A stretch of DNA of 64,000 bases from Gonium pectorale (GCA_001584585.1 LSYV01000009.1:1767157-1831156); one strand, 5' to 3'; counted from the stretch's first letter, positions 24,101 to 38,300 are shown. Notes: generated from the sequence alone by a model not told the origin. Numbers and translations are program-made.

Positions 24101-25806
24101 CGGGGTAGGGACTGTGGTGAGCAAGGCTGGGGCGGAGCCGGCAGAGGGCGGCCCCGAAGGCCACGGCTGAGGTGCGGGCTGTGACACCTGCCATGGCAGA
24201 CCGTCGGGGGCGCCTAGGTATGGGGCCGCATGTGCACCAGTCAGGGGCGGCGGCGCGTCTGTGGGTGTGTCAAACGCAGCTGTGGCCTGGCCTGTTACCC
24301 ATGGAGAGGGCTGCTGAGGCGGCGGGGCTGGGGCCCCTGCAGCGTCAGGGAATATGGACGGCATGGCCATCATGTGCGGCTCCTGAGGCGGCTGGGGCTG
24401 CGGCTGCTGCTGCTGGGGCTCCTGTGCCAGCGGCGGCGGCTCCTGTGGTAATGGCGGGAGCTCCTGCGACAGTGGCGGTTGCTCCTGCGGCGCAGCATCG
24501 TCGACCGCTTGCTGCTGCTGCTGTTGATGGTGGGGTGGGTGTTGCCCCGTACTCGGGCGCCGTACCGTGTGGCGGGTACGGCGCGGAAGGTTGCGGCTGC
24601 GGTGGGTAGTGCCCCGCTGGCGGGGTGGCAATGTGGTCGGAGGGGAGCTGAGCCGCGTACGGCCCTGTCAGCTGCGGCGGGGGATGCTGGGCAGGCGCGT
24701 GCGGCGGGTAACCCGCGTCGGGGTAGCGTGCCGAGTACGGATGCGCCATGTGCAGTTGCGTCGAGTGCTGCACTGGATACGGGTGCGGAGCTGCACCCCC
24801 CGCATACTGCGGGGGGTACTGCTGCGGAGGGTACTGCTGCGAAGAGTACTGGTGCGGAGGGTACTGAGCAGAGTGCAGCGCCTGCGGCGGGTCGTGCGAC
24901 GGGCCGTACGGCGGGCCGTACGGCGGGTAGTAGGGAGCAGCCTGCTGGCCGTACCCAGCCCCCGCCACAGCCTGCGGCTGCGGCGGGTAGCCCGCTTGAG
25001 GCGGGTAAGCGGGCGAGTACTGCTGCTGCGCTTGGTGCGAGGACTGCGGCTCAGCCACTTGTCCTGGAGGGTAGTGGAGATTGTGAGCTTGGTGGTTGGA
25101 AGCCTGCTGTGGGTAGGCGCCAGATATGTGGCACCAGTCCTGAGGCTGGGGATGCGGTACGTGCGGTTGCGGCTGCTGCGGCTGCTGTTCCTGTGCCGGC
25201 TGCTGCGGTTGCGTAGGCTGTGGCATGTACGTGTGCTGAAGCAGATGCGGCGGCGGCTGTGGTTGCATCTCCTGTTGCGTCTGCGAAGTCGAAGCGGCTC
25301 TGTCGCCTCGGTCGTCGCCTGATCCCGGGGCGGGTCCCCAACGGTTTCGTTTCGACGGCTCCTGCTGTTGTTGCTGAAGTGGCCTGGACCACTGGTACGG
25401 ATCTGGTTGAAGCTGCCCGGGGCCCTGCGGCTGTCCCTGCTGCGTGGGCTGGGCCCGCGGCGCAGGGCGCAGGTGTGGAGGCAGCAGATGACCCGGCCCT
25501 GCCCCCTGCCGCCAGCCCCTCCCTGGCCCCACCTGGGCCGCTCCTGAGCTGTGCAAAGAGCGCTCGAGCTGCTGGGTCGGTCAGCAGTGTGCGCTGCCCG
25601 CCGCCGGGCCCTGAAGCAGCGCCTCCGTCAGCCTGGGCGGTGCCACCGCCTGCCGGGGCGGGAACGCCGACCGACCCGCCTGGCAGCGCGCTGGACACGC
25701 CCGAGGCAGCGCTGGCATAGAGTGTCTCCCCCGCGTCGCCAAGGGTGACCACGACGCCATTTGCGTCACGACGGATGTGGATGGGTAGCGAGACTACCGG
25801 TTCCAT
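21142..25806 (-). CDS. Pro/Gln-rich protein, possible LOTUS-like domain and ULM
   Basis: Likely exons, leftward: 25806-25533, 25402 to about 24566, about 24520-23331, 23030 to about 22649, and 22341-21142. A frame change near 24520-24566 is unresolved: a 45-base GT-AG intron does not keep phase, so an indel is possible. The 23031-23330 intron is exactly 300 bases without a stop, but its splice sites are clean. Most of the protein is Pro/Gln/Tyr-rich and likely disordered. Two patches stand out. SKRNRWGPAPGSGDDRGD resembles a UHM-ligand motif ([K/R]xRW), used by splicing factors to bind U2AF-type domains. LDASLAAAFGFSSVEDLLSM followed by DIVEVRH resembles an OST-HTH/LOTUS RNA-binding winged helix. 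Near the C-terminus are eight AGGK repeats. An RNA-related role is inferred; no family assignment is certain. Confidence 0.62.
21601..21696 (-). repeat. 12-base coding tandem repeat (AGGK)8
   Basis: AGCTTTGCCGCC on the plus strand is repeated eight times without change. On the coding strand it encodes Ala-Gly-Gly-Lys eight times. Identity at synonymous sites suggests recent expansion. The Lys every fourth residue gives a regular positive charge in a Gly-rich stretch. Confidence 0.9.
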
Positions 25807-26375
25807 CGCAGCTCAAGGCGCTCGCGGATCGGCCTTACGAGTAAGTCTGTAACAGCGCATTAGCAAGGGCGCTCTGCTCCCCTCGAACAAGCAGAAATTT
25901 AGTTCTAGGCGCTAGGGTAGCCTCTCAGCTCCGGTTAAGGATCAGCCATTGAAGCAAACGCTGGTGTCGAGCACGACTACAATACGATACGATAGCTCCT
26001 TTGCTCTTCCGGCTCAGTAAACGGTGCAACAGAGGGAATGCACTTCACAGCATCCAAGCAGTACCAAAAATTTATAACACTCCCAATAGCTTCCAAAAGG
26101 AAGGAACTACAGTTGGATTCAGCAATACGACAACCGACTCGGCACCAAAACAGCCCGTGCTGCACACTTGCTGCAATTGCTGCCTCTAAAAATACCATGA
26201 GTCGGCACTCGGCACGTGTTGTCAAGGTCGCAGGCTTGACCTAACTTGTTCTGGCGGAACCCCGCCGCAGGGACGTAGTTATTGCCTGCTCTCTCGTAAA
26301 AAATGTTCAGATTTACTTGAATAAGGACTTAGGACCTTACACGTCGACTGCAGCCTGAGGCGTGAGGGACCCAAG
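25807..26375. promoter_or_regulatory. Bidirectional promoter, Pro/Gln-rich gene / TFIIIC1
   Basis: 569 bases between divergent start codons, markedly AT-richer than either side, with a TATA-like TTTATAA at 26071. Promoters and 5' leaders of both genes must lie here. No other element could be assigned. Confidence 0.45.
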
Positions 26376-29300
26376 ATGGACGCGCTGCTGGCTGTGGCTG
26401 TGGAGGAGGTGGCCTTGGAGGGGCGAGAGGGTGAGCTGGGGTGCCGCTCTGTGTGTCTCCCAGAAGCGTTGCTGATGCCGGGCTGTGACAAGCGTTGCCG
26501 ACCGCGAGGCTGTCCGCTCTGAAAAGCAACCGCCCTCCCTCCCCTGCGCACTGCCCAGCTGACGCCATTACCCAACCTGGTCCCTCACCGCCCCCCATCC
26601 TGTCCCAACAGGCTGCCAAGTGCCTGCGCTATGGGGCCTGCTAAACAGTAAGCTGCCCGTGGGCCCCATCACCTGCATGCCGGCACCGTTGCGGAAGCTG
26701 GTGTGGGAGCTGCTGGTCGCCCGCACGGAGGACATCCACCTGGTGATCCCGGCACCAGCGTGAGTATACCCCCTATGTAATCGTCATAGGGAAGGCCTGG
26801 GGCGCGTCTTGTGCTGGGAATCCCGTCTTGTGCTGCACAGTACTGGGCTGGTCATCCAGAGGAATGACCGGGAGGTCCAGGGTGTGGGTAGTCGGACAGG
26901 GCACGCCAAGCGGCGGGCAAGTGTATATGCAGCCGCCATGTGCATACGCTGGGATGCCGAATGTGATGTGCCCGCGCCCCTCCGCCCTCAGAACTGCGGC
27001 GGTTGACGCGGCGCCCAAGCAGGGCAAGGCGAAGAAGAAGGTTGCCGGCCCGCTCGACGGTGCGACCAAGGTGAGGACTCCGGGTGCGCTTGTATGCGCT
27101 GTCAACGGGATGCGATGAGTGGGGTGCCGTTGATGTGCGCGCTCGGTCCGTGCTGCGGGTGTGTAGACACATGACCTGGTAGGTTGGGTTGAGCGACGGT
27201 GACAGGGCTTTCTGTGGGGGCCAGGGAAGCTATGGGCCCCGCAAGCCCCAGTCACCAGTCTCACCACTGCGGAGGGCCAGTTCGGACGCGTCCTGAAGTA
27301 CCGTAGACCCGATCTTATTCTGCCAACCTTGCCTTGCCATTTTCCACCCCTCCCTCGCGCGTCACGGCTACTTACTTCCGCCCGCTGCCCCATCCATGTT
27401 TGCCCGCAACCCCTTCGAACCCCGTTGCCGACGGCACGGCCCGCAGCTGGATGCGAGCGACCCGCGGGTCAGGACGCACGAGGCAGCTGCGGAGGCCGGG
27501 GTGCGCCTGTTGGTGAGGAGGGCGCGATGCAGGGTGCAACGGGATGCTCGTCATCAGCTGTCAACTCAGCATGAGCTTACTCACGTCGCAACGCAGCCGG
27601 TTCCGTTAGGCAGCTGCATGGCGTTCCAGGGCAAGGCGTCTGGTCGCTAGCTGCCTGCACCACTTGCGCCGCTCGTAGGCTCCTGGGCGGCAGGGCCCCC
27701 ACTTACTGGGCTATCGGGCTTCACCAGCGCACGTGAGGCCCTGGCGCCGGCGCTCCCAGCGGCATCCCTATCTCCCACCTTGTTTCGTGGTAGCGCATTG
27801 GCACTCCTCCACCCCAACTGCCCGCTCCCCGCTACCCTCCGCCAGGCCTCCGATGCCGTCCGCATGTCCGTGCTGGGCGTGTACGACATCCAGGACTCGC
27901 GCTTTCCGCTCAGCGACGTCCAGCTGGCGGCGTTGGAGGCGGTGGGCCGCACGCGGTGGCGGGGCACCATCAATGCGGACTTGGCCAACCGGCTGGGGGT
28001 GGCGTACCGCAACTTCTACTACATTGTAAAGGTGCGAGGACCTGAGCGGGACGGGGGTTGACTGGAAGAGAGGGGGTATGCCGGTGAGGTTCGGCTGCGA
28101 AGGTGAATGTGACTACACCGTCTGCAGAGGGCGGGCGTAAGGATCACTCGAAACCGGCATGCGTGAGGCGACGAGACCCGACGCAGCCAACCGCTGTTGG
28201 ACTCAATACAGAGTGTTTGTGACTCCGTTTCAAGCTAGCCGGGATGTTGGACGAGGAAAACCCTCACCTATGGCCATGATCCCGCCCTGTTCCGGCCCCG
28301 CCGCAGAACCTGGAGACCCGCAAGCTGGTTGTGAAGAACCCGGTGGTGTTTGCGCCGCCTGGGGCCACCGTGACCGTATCGTCGGTGCTGCACCTGCCGC
28401 GGTACCAGCCGGCAGTAAAACTGGGGCCGGGGCAGATGTTCAAGGTGCGGAACTGCATGTGGACTGGCGCGGGAATGGAAGCTGCGGCTCGTGAAGGATG
28501 TGGGTTACATGCGTGGCGCCTGGGCCAGACTTGACGCGGAGCAGCCGGCATCCCGCTTGCTGACTGGCTGTAGTGGTTCTCCAACGACACGCGACAGTGA
28601 ACCGCCCGCTCCCTGCTCCTCCCTGGCTCGCCTTCCTGCTGCAGACCGTGGATGCGGTCCGCGGCATGGAGGTGGCGACCTACGTGCTGCAGGATGACAA
28701 CCTGTACATGCGGCTGGTGTGCGAGACGATTGCGGAGACGCCCGAGCGGCTGGTGGTGGAGGGAGACCTCAAGCTGGTGTGCGGCTTCAGGGGCACCAAG
28801 GGGCACCGGGTGTGGCGGCGGCTGAGGGTGAGCGGTGTGGGGGTTGGGCGGGGGCGCGCGCAGGGCGGGGTCTCCGCGGTTGGGAAGCATTCTCATTCGT
28901 AAAACCAGAGGCGCACGCCATGTCAAGAACAGAAGCCCTGTAGCCTGCTTGCATGGGCTTGGGCAGGGCGAGCGTAGGGGTGGTGGTCGTGGGGAGGTGG
29001 AGGGGGGTTGGGTTAGGGGACGGGGTTGGGGAAAGGAACTTGCCGGAACGTGGGAGGAGAGGGTAGCAGATGCGCGCGAGGCTTTATGCCAGGCGAAGCA
29101 GCACAGCAGCGCAGTCTTTGTTTTCATCGGCCCCTCACGGGTCCTCTTGACATTTCGAGCCTTGCTTTCGCGTGTCACGTCGTTGACGAGCGACAATCCT
29201 TAAACGCTGCGACCCCATCCCACAACACCGCGGCCTGACAGAAAAAGCTGGAGGACCAGGGCTTCCTTGCGTTTGAGAGCTGCAAGGTACGCGACCGGCT

Positions 29301-32300
29301 GGTGCCCTGCGTCAAGTTGCTCAAGGAGTGGAGGCCGCCCGCGGACGCGGATGAGCAGGAGCCCGGTGGGGAAGGTGCGGAGGGCCCGCGCGCGGGGAAA
29401 CTCGGGCACAAGGTGCCACAGGGGGCGTGTATGCCTGCGTATAGCGTGTGCCGGAGCAGGGGATGTACGGTAGATGCGCGAGGCGGGTAGGTAGCCCCGC
29501 CGCACCCGCGGCCCTTCGCCCCTTGCAGCGCCCCAACTTTTGACGACTCCGGATGACATGCAGCTCCGGTATATCTGCTGAGATCGCCTTCCAACCCTGT
29601 AACCCCCGCGCTTCCCTACCCAACCCCGACCCCAAATCATGTGCTGTGCTTACGCCCTACCAGACGGCGAGGAGGCCGAGGGCGACGGGGATGCCCCGGG
29701 TCCCTCCTCGGGCAACACAATCCACGTGGCGGAGCGGTCGCTTGACCGCCAGCTTCTTGATGGCATCCTATCGGGCGGGCCAGAGGGGGTTTTCAACCAA
29801 GAATTATTCGCAAAGCTGGGCGTCAGCTCCAAGATCTTCGGATCCAAGTAAGTCCGGAGGCTGCGGCGGGGCGGGGCATTGGCGGTGCCCTTCGTGGAGT
29901 GGCTCGGTAGCCGTGGAGGTGCTGGGGACTTGGCCAGGGGCTGCTCGCCAAGCTGGGGGCCATGTCAAGAGGTCCACGGAGCAAAGTGCGCAGGTATAGG
30001 CATGGAGGACGCCGTGGCGGTGGGCCTGGGGGGTAGCGAAGAAACGGGCATTGGCTCGCAAGACGGACGCCGAAGCGCAGTGAGCGTCGCGCCCTCCTTC
30101 ATGGTGCCAGTCGCACAACCCCTCCCTCCCTTTGCCCGCCGCCGCATTGCCCTGACCCACCACGTCCTCCCTCACGCGCTCAACCCACCCCCTGCCGCGC
30201 TCCCACACAGGCTGGTGGAGGTCATCAAGCGCTACAACATCCAGGTGACCGTTGTCAACAAGGGCCGCGTCGTGCTTAACCGCATGGTGGCGCCGCCCGA
30301 GCTGCTAGCGGCGGCGGGCCACAACCGCCTGCAGGCCACCACACTCACGCTGGGCCAGCTAGTCCGCAAGGCCGCGGCAGAGGCCGCTGCTGCAGATGAG
30401 GCGGCGGGATTGAAGGCGCTACCGCCGCCCACCGACGGGGCCCTGTTGGCCCTGCCCGCTCCGCCAGGCGCTGAGCCCTTGGCGGCGGCCACCGCCGCGG
30501 GCACGGCATCCGCACGCATGTCTGCGGCAGCGACAGCCAGCGGCGCAGGCCCCTCGGATCCGCGCCCGCGCCGCGCCGCCGCGGCTCGCGCCAGGACGAG
30601 TGCAGCTGCGGCCCTGAAGGCCCTTGGCGGCGACGGCGGTGCCGGCGGCGGTGACGGGAGCGAGGATGATTACACGGCCGCAGACGCAGCGGAAGCGGAG
30701 GGACTGGAGGGGGATGACAGTGACGAGAGCATTGGTGAGGCGATCGCGGACACTGATGAAGACGAGGACATGGATGCAGAGGACAGGGAGGCGGACGCCC
30801 CGGGCAGGGCCGCCAAGCGGCCTAGGCTCAGCGCCGTCCCTGCCACGGCGGGGGCTGGCACGCCCCGCTGGACTGACGCGACGGCGCGGGGTGCTGCGGC
30901 AGCCGGCGACGCCACCGCCGCTGGCGACAGCGCCGACGCGGCCGCTGCCGGCAGCAAGCAAGGGAAGGAGCGCAGGCCTCACTGGACCAAGGTCATTGTG
31001 AGTTCCGAGTTCCGTTAAGCAGCGGGCGCTAATGTAGTCGGTGACTGTGCTGGCGCTGCGCCGGCGAACCATACCCTAGCGGCGATGCCGGGACGCGTTG
31101 CAGGTCTGACGTGCCAGCTCGCGTACCGCCACCCTGATGCGCCTTCTCCAAGCAAACCCTCTCGCCTGTTGAAGTGGAATGTCTTGGGCCCCCAAAACCT
31201 CGTCTTCTTGGCCTGCACCCGGCCGTGGCTGCAGACTCTCAAATCGGAGGACCGACTGCGGCTGCTGGTGGAGCACCTGCAGACGGCCCGTTTCATATCT
31301 CGGGTGCAGGTGCGGCGAGGTGTGGCTGTAGCGGGAATTGACGATTGTCAGGGGCCGGCTGGGCGCTGTTGCTGCTTTGGGAACGACATCAGCGCACGAC
31401 ACCAGGGGCGCCGCAGTGGCCGTGCCAAGATGGAACGCGTCTGCGGCCCTTTGTATGACCTTGCTGGTATTGGCATCGGAACGTTAACCTTCCAGCCATG
31501 ACACCCTTGCCGCCGGGCACCGCCCTGCCGCACCTCGCCTTCCCCCCAAGGTCCGCCGCCTGGTGATGGAGTGGGAGAGCGCCGCCAGCGGGCGGCCCAT
31601 CCCCACCAGCGGCGGCGGCCCCGACGTTAAGACCATCCGGCGCCTGATGGACCGCATCGCCGAGAGCGGCAAGGCCAAACTCATCCGCGTGGAGACGCAG
31701 GGCTTCCTGGGCGACAACAGGCCGGTGAGCGGGGGCGTGGGAGGGAGAGCCAGAAGCGGGCCGGTAGAAGGGGCAGTACGAGGTCAGCGGCGCGCCCAGT
31801 ACCGCACGGTCCGGCAGTGCGGCCGCAGTACCACGCTGCGCTCTTTGGTGGGATGTGGGGCTACGTGCGGGACAAAGGCCCCCTGCCCTCCCTCCATGGA
31901 CTCAGACTCCCCAGGGCGGACCCGGCCTCGCCCACCTGCCAGCCATCCGCATGCCGACACCGCCTGCTCCCCACGCCAGCCGACCCCACGTCTACGCGAT
32001 ACTAAACTCCAGTCCAACCTGCTCCAAAGTGTAGCCTCCCTTGACGCGGCCCACTCGCGCCCATCAGGCCCACTGTCACGACTCGAACGCACCTCCTCAG
32101 CTCTGTCTCACGTTGTGTTACCCAGTCGCCAACAAGGAAACCCCATCCCCGTCCGAACCCTTCACGCTTGCCCCGCCCCAGATCGACACTCTGCTGCGAC
32201 CCGACCTGGAGCCCACTCCCGAGCTGCTGGAGGAGATACGCGCCAACATGGTCGAGTTTGAGCGCAAGCTGAGGTCCGACTGCTGCCGGAGGGCCATCGC

Positions 32301-35300
32301 GGCGCGGAAGTCGGTAACGCAGCAGGATCAGCAGGTGAGCGGCTGGTGGGGGCTGCGAGGGCAGACGGCGCCCCTCACGCATGCAGGCAACAGACAGGAA
32401 AAGGGGGTGCGGGAGGCGTGCGCGTAGGCGGGGCGGGGGGGGGAGCGCGACAGCGGGCGCGAGCGCGTGGGGTCTGCGTGGGTAGAGGTAGGACTTCCGG
32501 GGCATTTGTGGTAGCTCCGTCGGCGTGCTGTGGGAATCTTGAATGGCAGTCGCAACGAAGCAAGCAGCAAAACCCAATTGTTTGCGCATTTTAACCGTTG
32601 GTGTCCTACACGAAGCGGCCGGGTTCCGTGTGCGCCGAGCGAGGCTCTAATCGGCAGTTGCGACTGCGTATAGATGCGGTCTGTCTGCTAGTCTGCTAGG
32701 TCTGTTGCGTGCTTTCACCGCTGCGATAACGTCGGTTTGGGGGCTGCAGGCTACGCAACAAGTCCGGCCAGACTTTCCCAGACCGTGTCCAAACCCACCC
32801 CCATATCCTGCCTGACAGATCCATGTGCCGCTTGCTGATACGGTATCCTGGTTTTTATGTGCTGGTTCGGTTAAGGACGGTGGATTGCTCATGTACAATA
32901 CCCCATCAACAGTCGGGTTTGTGATGCAAGTGGGATGCTTGGGGTCGGGGCAGAATCCGGACGAGCACTCGTCAATGAAGCCGGTGCGTATGCCTCTCGC
33001 ACCTTACCACCCAGCAGATTGGAAGCCTCATGCAGCCTCAAGCGGGGCGGGCGCTGGAGGCCGGGCCCGCGGCAACTGTAGGGGCTGCGATGGCGGCGGC
33101 AGCTTCGGCGGGGACAGGCGGCGCCTACGGTACGGACGCTGGGGATGGCCCAGCAGCGGCGGCGGTGGAGGGCGGTGCAGCCCGCGCTGCGCCGGCGAGC
33201 CTAACGTAAGGCAGGCGAGCCATGTCGGGTTGGTCGGGGCCTTGCGGTCTTGCATGATAGGGTCATCTGGGGCGCGCTGGGAGGAGCGGTGGGCGATCAC
33301 GCGGGATGGCGCATTGCACGGCCACGGCGGGACTAGGATTGGCAAGCAGCTGTGGGTGCCTTGGCGGTGCAGGCTGCAGGCGTGCATGCGCCGGGAAGCG
33401 GTGGGGCAGCGGCACTGGGCCGCACAGTCGTGCCAGGCTCCTGCAGGGCCCTTTCCTCGCATTTTAAATGGCTGCGGCATCGGCAGGACATGTACCTTGC
33501 ATCCCTTTGCACCTCAACCTCTCCGCACCTCTGACAGTTGGATGCTCCTTCCCGCAACTAAACCCGCCTTTCGCTTCGGATGCAGACCCGCCGGGCTGCA
33601 ACCGGGCGCGAGAGGCCGGCTGGCCAGCCTCAGGCTCAGCACCGCCGGGATCTCGCCCGGGGCTTCTGGCGCCAATGGTGACTCTCCCGTCCCCATGAAG
33701 AACGTCTTCCGTGCCGAGGCCAACGAGGCGACCGCCCGCTCGGTGGAGAACGGACTGGTGGCGGCCAAGATGGTCCGCGTGCGCCTTCTCCACTTCTTTA
33801 TCGCCAAGCTTGCGGGTACGGCAGGATACGGGTGCGGGGAGATACCGCATTCAGGGTACTACTGCTTTCGGGGTCCCCGTACCCCCGGAGGGGTGTAAGC
33901 GAGGGTCGGTGCTTGAGATTTGAGAAGTCTATTTCTAGAGGGTGCACTTAACGGCGGGTAGCTCCGGGGGAAGCATAAAAGGCGTGCGGGGCGAGGCCGT
34001 TTAGGGCTTGGATGCCAGTAAGCGGCAGGAAGCAGCAGCAGCTACCGCACCTGTCCTGGGATTGTGACGTGGAAACGGAGGGCCGCTGCGGGTTTGTTCT
34101 GCCCGCCAGCTTCCACCCGCCTCCACATTCTCTTCCCCCCCCCCCGCTTACCCTATCCCGCAATCCGCCCTCACACAGGCCTTGGGGGCTTCACGCCCGA
34201 TCCGCTTGCGGCAGTGGAGCCTGCGCCTGGCACCGTTCCCAACCTGCCCCGGGGCATCGACGAGGCGGTGGTGACGGTGGGGCCCGGGCTGGACATCAGC
34301 CGGGTGGCCTTTGCGTTCGGGGCCATGCCGGCGCAGGACGCGGGGCAGGCGGCGGGCCAGCAACAGGGGCAGCCACCACGGACGGCGGCGCAGGCAGTCG
34401 AAGGGCAGCAGACGGGAGCGGGGGCCGCACAGCAGCGCCTCGTGAGCGTGCGGCGGCTGTGGAGCGCAATGCCCTTGGACCTGGCCCTGCAGGTAGGCAC
34501 CTTAAGGCTCTGGGTTCTTACCTGCTGAAAGGCGTGCTTGGACCTTCAGGGCATGGGTATTGTACCGGGCTTGAGTGGTGTCTGATGGGGCGTCCATGCA
34601 CAGGGGCGAGCCCTTGCGTGCTTGCGTGTGCTCTGCCGCTGTCTCACTCATCTCCTTCCGCCCTGTGCGCCCCCCTGCCAACTCCCTCGCGCCCAGATCC
34701 TGGGCAGTACCACCCGCCGGCCCCCCAGTGAGCTGGCGGCCCTGTGCGAGTCGGGCATCACCCTCGGGGAGCTCACCCCGCAGCAGGCAAGGGCGTGGGG
34801 TGGCTTTGGAGCCGTTGGCTGCCGGTAGCGAGGGAAGCCCCTCGATCGCCCAGAGTTACATTACAATGGCCCAACTCATGATGTGCCCAAACGTGTCCGC
34901 TTTCCGTCCCGCTCTCCGCTCCGGTAATGAGACGAGAGTCTTCCGGCTCCCTGTTCCCAGGAGGACCGGCCTTGACCGTCGGATGGGCTAAGGCTGCTGG
35001 CGCCCAGCCCACTGATGTCCAAACCCCTTCTCTTCCCAAACTCTCCGCATCCCGAGCAGGCTCGGGACATCATGGACGCCTCGTCCATGCACCGGCTGGA
35101 GTACCTCATCAGCGTGCTGCGACGGCTGCGGCTCCTGGAGTGGGCGGTGCAGGATGCGGGGCACCGCCCCGCCTGGGCCAGCGTGCGGCAGCCGGGGACG
35201 CAGGGGTCAGCCAGGCGGCCCAACCAGGGGGGCAATGCGTCACTGCTGGTGCACGCCCAGGGTGAGAAGGTGTCGCTGGCGCGGTGGGGTGGGGTGGGGG

Positions 35301-38300
35301 GAGGCGCGGCGCGGCGCGGATGGGGCGGCCTCCGCAGGTCGCACCTGGTCACATAAGACGCACTGCACCGTAGGTGCAGCGTGAGAGTGGCAAGTTCTGG
35401 CGTTTGAGCGTCTTACATCTGGGGACTGAAGCGCCTGGGAAAGTTCTTGCGACAGCTGCACCCCGTCTTGCCAACCCGCACAGCTGGTCATGCACTTCGG
35501 GCATTGTTGTGCGGTGTCTGTGCGGGCCACGCAGGGATGGCGCACGTTTGCGCTTCGCTCCCGACCGCCTCTCCCCACATGAGCCTCCACCCCGCCGCAC
35601 CCGCACGCCCCAGGCTTCCTCGAGGTACCCCCTGGAAAGGAGGCCGCGATTCCCGTGCCCGCGCCAGCCGCGGCCGCCCGCCCACCCCGCCGCGCCGCCA
35701 CTGCCAGCGCTGCCAGCGCTGCCAGTCCCAGCGGCAGCGCTGCCGCCGCGGGCGCTGCGCCCAGTCCCCCCGTCAAGTACTTCACCGCGCCGCTCACACT
35801 CGTTACCGGCAGCGCTGCCGCTGGCACCGGCGCGACAGCCGCGGCCGCCGCGAAAGCCAGCAGCAGTGGCGTCGGGAAGGGCTTTCTGGAGGTCGGGCTG
35901 GAGAGCGAGGAGGGCCTCGACGAGTACTGGAAGCGCTTTGAGATGATGTATCGACAAGAGTGGACCCAGGGAACCAAGGAGATACCCCTCATGAAGAAGT
36001 GCTTCCCAGCCACGGGTAAGGCCACGCGAGGGCGGGCTGGTGAGGGCGCCCGTACGCTTCTACAACAACACCACGGGCAGTGGAGGCGCGCCGCAAACGA
36101 GTGGTAGCGTGTGCCTCACGCTGCGGCGTTCCAAAAACTTGTAGCGCGTTGCGCGCGTCGCTGGCGCTGGACCCGTCCTGCCCCGCTTGTCGCCTTTCCC
36201 ACCTTCCTTCGTCGCCCGCCTGTCTGTTGCGCAGCTGTCCCCGAGGTGCTCAGCCGCACGAGTTGGCACGGCCAACGGCTCATGTCCGCGGTCCAGTGGC
36301 TCAAGCTACAGGCGGCCCTGGGTGACATCGACATCCAGTCCAGCGTGGAGGCGAGTTAGGGGGCGTGCATGCCTTGGAGGGGTAGCGGATAAAGGAACCG
36401 TGCGTCCATCCTCCACGTGCTGTACGAGGCAGGCGCCCTCAACCTTTGCGCCCCGCGATGGGCGTGGCGCTAGGGAATGGTATCTGCTGTCGCCAAGTGC
36501 TGGACTGTTGCTCCCGATGCCCTCAATGCCAGCCCTATGTCTTGTTCTCGAACTACCTGCAATGCAGATCAATGAGGTGGCCCTCAAGCTGGGCATTGAC
36601 CAGGGCGTCGCGCAGCGGGTCGCGGCCGACCGCCGCCGCAAGCTGGTCCGCCTGCTGGGGCCGGGCGACGAAGCTGAGGAGGCCGAGGAGGCCGCCGGCG
36701 GCGAGGGAGCCCAAGCTAAGCGCCGCCGCGCGCTGGTCCGGCTGCCGCGCTTGTACTTGGGCGTCCGCGGTGTCACGGTCCAGGGCATGGGCCGGCCGGG
36801 GCCGCAGGCCGGCGCGGCAGCCGGGGCCGCTGCGGCCCCGGCTTCCGCTGCGGCGGTGCCGCTGGTGCCCGCCGCAGCCCAAATGGCGCTGGTGGTGCAG
36901 GGCGGGTGAGTGACGCGCCACGCCCCGCTTCCCATTGGCACGAGGTGTGCACCTGCTTCAAGCTGCCAGCCACTCCCCTCCTGTATGCGGCTGCGGAGTG
37001 CGCAAAGAGCATAGGCCGCCAGACAGGAGCATGGCGCAGGCTCACGAGGGCAGGTCAGCGGCCCAGCTGTGCCCTGCGCAGCGCGGCTCAGCGGCCCTAC
37101 CTCTGCACGCTTCCCCCGCTCGCCCACCCCCGCTCACCCACCCCCGCTCACCCACCCTGCCTTTCCCTCTTCGCTGCTGCCCATCACAGTGCGCAGCAGC
37201 TGCAGCAGCTGCAGCTGCTGCAGCAGCAGCTTCGGGCTCGGCAGGAGCAACAGCAACAACAGCAACAGCAGCGCCGCCGCCGGCGCTCAAGCCCGGCCAC
37301 CCGGGCTCGCGTGCTTGCCGAGAAGGCCGAACGCAAGACCGCTCGGGCGGCCAAGCGCGCTGCCAAGGAGGCTGCTAAGGCGGAGCGGCGTGCAGCGCAG
37401 GATGCGGGCACGTACACGCACAAGCGGCGCAGGCGCGCTGGGGCCGAAGCTGGGAGCGCGGAGCCGGGGGCCGAAATGGCGGCTGGCGAGCCCGAGCGCA
37501 AGCGGCGCCGGCGACGGAAAGCGGATGAGGAGGGAGACGGGGAGGGCGCGGATCGCGAGCGGCCAAAGCCGCGGCAGGTGAGGGGCGTGCGTGAGTACGT
37601 TGCAGTGCTACTGCGCAACAACATGCACCTGCGTATGGGGATTGCTGCTTGAAACCCCGCATCAGGGCGCTTTGTCGAGGGCATAGTATTGCGAACGACA
37701 TGCGAAATTCGCTGTTGAACGTTGGCCTGCCACACTCAAGGCCCCGCCTCCCGCATGCCTGTCCTCGCCCCACTGCAGCGCCGAACCGCCGCGTCGCGGG
37801 ACGGCGCCGGGCCCTCGCGCACACGCAGCCGCCGATCCGCGGCCGGCGCGGAGGCCACCGAGCGGCACCGCAGCCCCGCCAGCGCCAGCGCCAGCGGCGA
37901 CGACAGCGGCAGCGAGGGCGAGGGCGTGGCCGACGACGGGGGCGGCGACGTGCCTCGCCTTCCCAGTAACGCGGCACCCACGCGCCTCCGTCGGTTGCTG
38001 TGGACCGTCTCCGAGGACCGCGTGGTCCTGACCGAGTATGTGCGAATGGCTGTCGACTCGGGACCTCACGTACGGCTGCCCTGGGGCAGCCGTGCTGACA
38101 CACTGCCGTACACGCCCAAGCACTGCGTACGGCACATACGGTACCTCAAGCGCGTGTACCCCAAGTACATGGGCCGCCTGGACGAGCTGCTGCGGCGGGC
38201 CTTTGAGTTTACGAAGCAGATTCGCCAGGAGGGGGCGGACCGTGACGGGGCGCGCAAGCAGCAGGAGAAGGAGGCGGAGGAGGAGCAGAAGGGGGAGCAG

